Of a stretch of 5,983 nucleotides of DNA, positions 4,517 through 5,983 are shown one piece after another. The stretch covers positions 1 through 5,983 of the forward strand of contig JAUHVN010000183.1 in the NCBI GenBank assembly GCA_030425055.1. The letters are read 5' to 3'. The translations under genes and the position numbers were made by a program. Each line of letters starts with the position of its first letter. Position 1 is the stretch's first letter. The notes under the pieces are model-generated. The model ran no database searches. It saw nothing but the letters and a program-made list of their open reading frames with translations, and was not told where the DNA came from. This DNA comes from Actinomycetes bacterium. GTDB taxonomy: Bacteria; Actinomycetota; Actinomycetes; Actinomycetales; Microbacteriaceae.

Positions 4517-5755
4517 ATGGACGTAGGCAATCCGGGCTCGACGCCGACCCGGGCGAGGACGGGCACCGCCGGCTCGACGGTCGCCCTCGTCGTCGCCGTC
4601 TGCCTGGTGGCGATGAACATGCGGCCGACCATCACCTCGGTCGGGCCCCTGCTCGACCAGATCGGCGCCGACACCGGCCTCGCCACGACCACGCTCGGCC
4701 TGCTGGCCGCCGTTCCACTCGCCGCGTGGGCGGTTGTCTCCCCACTCGCCCACCCGCTCACCGAGCGCTTCGGGCGCGCGCCCGTCATGCTGTGGTCTCT
4801 CGTTCTGCTCGGCCTGGGCACCCTCGTGCGCTCGCTGGTCGCACCCGAGATCGGTCTGTGGCTGGGCACGGCGCTCATCGGCTGCGCGCTGGCGGTCGTC
4901 AACGTGCTCATGCCCGCGGTCGTCAAGCGCGACTTCCCCGGCCGCGTCGCTCTGATGACCTCCGTCTACACGGCCCTGCTCGGCGGGTTCGGCGCACTGG
5001 CATCCGGCGTCGCGGTGCCGGTCTCGCTGCTCGCCCCGGCCGACGGCATCGCGGGCTGGCAGTTCTCGCTGCTGGTGATCGGGGGCGTCCTGCTGCCGTT
5101 CGCGATCGCCGCCTGGTGGTGGGCGACCCGCCGCGACGGCGCTCCGGCCGGCCGGCGCACGCCCGGGCGACCATCGCGCACGGGCATCTGGACCGACCCG
5201 GTCGCGTGGCTGGTCGCGCTCTACATGGGCCTGCAGTCGGCATCGTTCTACATGCAGGTGACGTGGCTCGCGTCGATCTCGATGTCGACGGGCCGCAGCG
5301 AGGTCACCGCCGGCTTCGACGTCATGGTCTACCAGATCGCCGCCGTTGCCGGCGCCCTGCTGCTGCCGCTGCTGCTGCGCGGCCGCGTCGAGCGGATCGC
5401 GCCGGCGCTGCTCCCCGTCCTCGGCATCGCCGGCATCTTCGGCCTGCTCGCCGCGCCGTCGCCGATCGAGCTGTGGGTCGTGCTGACGGGGCTGGCATCG
5501 GGCGCATCGCTCGGCATGTCGCTCACGCTCATGGCGCAGCGCGCCCGCGACCACGCCTCGGCGTCGGCTCTGTCGGGCATGTCGCAGTCGGTCGGCTACC
5601 TCATGGCCGCGTTCGGCCCGGTCGTCTTCGGCGCTCTCCACGCGGCGACGGATGCCTGGGCTGCGCCGCTGCTCGTGCTCGTCGCCGTGCTGGCGGGCCA
5701 GCTCGTGATCGGCGCACTGGTCGGACGCGACCGGTACGTGCTCGAGGGTCGCTGA
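4517..5755 (+). CDS. MFS transporter, CynX/NimT type
   Basis: The 412-residue integral membrane protein has about twelve hydrophobic segments, at roughly residues 21-38, 51-74, 86-104, 112-132, 147-171, 183-201, 228-248, 268-288, 295-313, 316-337, 349-375 and 381-401. A basic cytoplasmic loop joins the two halves (about 202-226, RRDGAPAGRRTPGRPSR). MRPTITSVGPLLDQI near the end of the first segment is the N-x-RP-SVGPLL-type signature of the cyanate/nitroimidazole (CynX/NimT) branch, and LTERFGRAP is a degenerate MFS motif A. Members of this branch move small anions or nitroheterocycles and many have unknown substrates. The D-G-x-D signature of aromatic-acid:H+ symporters such as PcaK is not seen, so 4-hydroxybenzoate uptake is suggested only by its place next to pobA. 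It could equally be an exporter controlled by the convergent MarR protein, with which it leaves a gap of 17 bases. Confidence 0.88.
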   Translation: MDVGNPGSTPTRARTGTAGSTVALVVAVCLVAMNMRPTITSVGPLLDQIGADTGLATTTLGLLAAVPLAAWAVVSPLAHPLTERFGRAPVMLWSLVLLGLGTLVRSLVAPEIGLWLGTALIGCALAVVNVLMPAVVKRDFPGRVALMTSVYTALLGGFGALASGVAVPVSLLAPADGIAGWQFSLLVIGGVLLPFAIAAWWWATRRDGAPAGRRTPGRPSRTGIWTDPVAWLVALYMGLQSASFYMQVTWLASISMSTGRSEVTAGFDVMVYQIAAVAGALLLPLLLRGRVERIAPALLPVLGIAGIFGLLAAPSPIELWVVLTGLASGASLGMSLTLMAQRARDHASASALSGMSQSVGYLMAAFGPVVFGALHAATDAWAAPLLVLVAVLAGQLVIGALVGRDRYVLEGR

Positions 5756-5772
5756 GTCGGAGCGCGACGGCG

Positions 5773-5983
5773 CTAGGCGCCCGGGAACGCGATGCGCCGC
5801 AGCAGGCCGGTCAGCAGCTCGCGCTCATCGAGGCTCAGCGCCGCGTGCTCTCGTTCCTCGGCGGCGAGCGCGGCCTCGCGTGCGCGCGCCGCGACCGCGC
5901 GCCCGGCATCCGTCGCCTCGACGACATTGACCCGCCGATCGCCCGGATCGGGTCGGCGGGCGACGAGGCCCGCATCCTGCAGG
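5773..5983 (-). CDS. MarR-family transcriptional regulator, C-terminal part (runs off right edge)
   Basis: About 69 codons are visible on the minus strand, ending at the TAG at 5775-5773. The sequence LQDAGLVARRPDPGDRRVNVVEATDAGRA is the recognition-helix end, wing and following strand of a MarR winged helix, with the family's DxRD-like wing pattern (DPGDRR) and the T-x-x-G that opens the C-terminal dimerisation helix. The remainder (ALAAEEREHAALSLDERELLTGLLRRI) is that helix pair. The N-terminus lies outside the window, so length and start are unknown. MarR proteins are dimeric repressors often relieved by phenolic ligands, and this one is convergent with the transporter. Whether it belongs to the catabolic locus cannot be told from here. 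Confidence 0.85.
   Translation of the reverse strand, partial: LQDAGLVARRPDPGDRRVNVVEATDAGRAVAARAREAALAAEEREHAALSLDERELLTGLLRRIAFPGA

Noticed and set aside
2507..5641. A 1044-codon open frame on the minus strand, opposite iclR, pobA and the transporter.
   Set aside because: It is antisense to three well-identified genes, its translation is low-complexity R/A/D/E/Q-rich, and long antisense frames are expected where high G+C makes stop codons rare.
5769..5781. GGCGC-TAG-GCGCC mini-hairpin at the marR stop codon, as a bidirectional terminator.
   Set aside because: The stem is only five base pairs with a three-base loop and no T-run on either side, so it is easily chance in G/C-rich sequence.
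1..5983. CRISPR arrays, tRNA or rRNA genes, insertion sequences, toxin-antitoxin or defence genes.
   Set aside because: I saw no regularly spaced repeats, no tRNA-like cloverleaf, no transposase motifs and no small paired genes; nearly all of the window is occupied by the listed catabolic, regulatory and transport genes.

Overview
The window looks like chromosomal DNA from a high-GC actinobacterium, most likely a Microbacterium-like member of the Microbacteriaceae. This is inferred from protein flavour, strong G/C preference at third codon positions, promoters sitting directly on start codons, and the recurrent GGATGCC/GGCATCC word. It carries the upper part of a protocatechuate (beta-ketoadipate) pathway locus.

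Layout from left to right. (1) Minus strand, 1-1473: pcaH and pcaG, the beta and alpha subunits of protocatechuate 3,4-dioxygenase, with a one-base stop/start overlap. The pcaG frame does not end normally. At about codon 154 it passes, still open, into a hydrophobic stretch that looks like the interior of a TrbL-type conjugation protein, and it runs off the left edge. The base composition drops sharply at the same point. (2) Minus strand, 1543-2307: an IclR-family regulator upstream of, and co-directional with, pcaHG. (3) 2308-2426: a divergent regulatory region with a large symmetric operator-like palindrome placed midway between two apparently leaderless starts. (4) Plus strand, 2427-3179: a second IclR-family regulator. 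(5) Plus strand, 3278-4462: pobA, 4-hydroxybenzoate 3-monooxygenase, preceded by its own IclR-type palindrome. (6) Plus strand, 4517-5755: a CynX/NimT-type major facilitator transporter with its own TATAGT promoter. (7) Minus strand, 5773 to the right edge: the C-terminal part of a MarR-family regulator, convergent with the transporter.

Functionally, PobA converts 4-hydroxybenzoate to protocatechuate and PcaGH opens that ring to 3-carboxy-cis,cis-muconate. The two divergent IclR regulators probably control the two arms and perhaps each other. The transporter may import an aromatic acid or something unrelated. The later pathway genes (pcaB, pcaL, pcaIJ, pcaF), often found beyond pcaG, are not seen because the sequence changes identity inside pcaG.

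The points most worth a second look are the in-frame pcaG/trbL-like junction (real rearrangement or assembly chimera), the symmetric double operator between the regulators, and a PobA coenzyme-binding helix whose residues point to NADH rather than NADPH. No gene-free stretch exceeds 300 bases.
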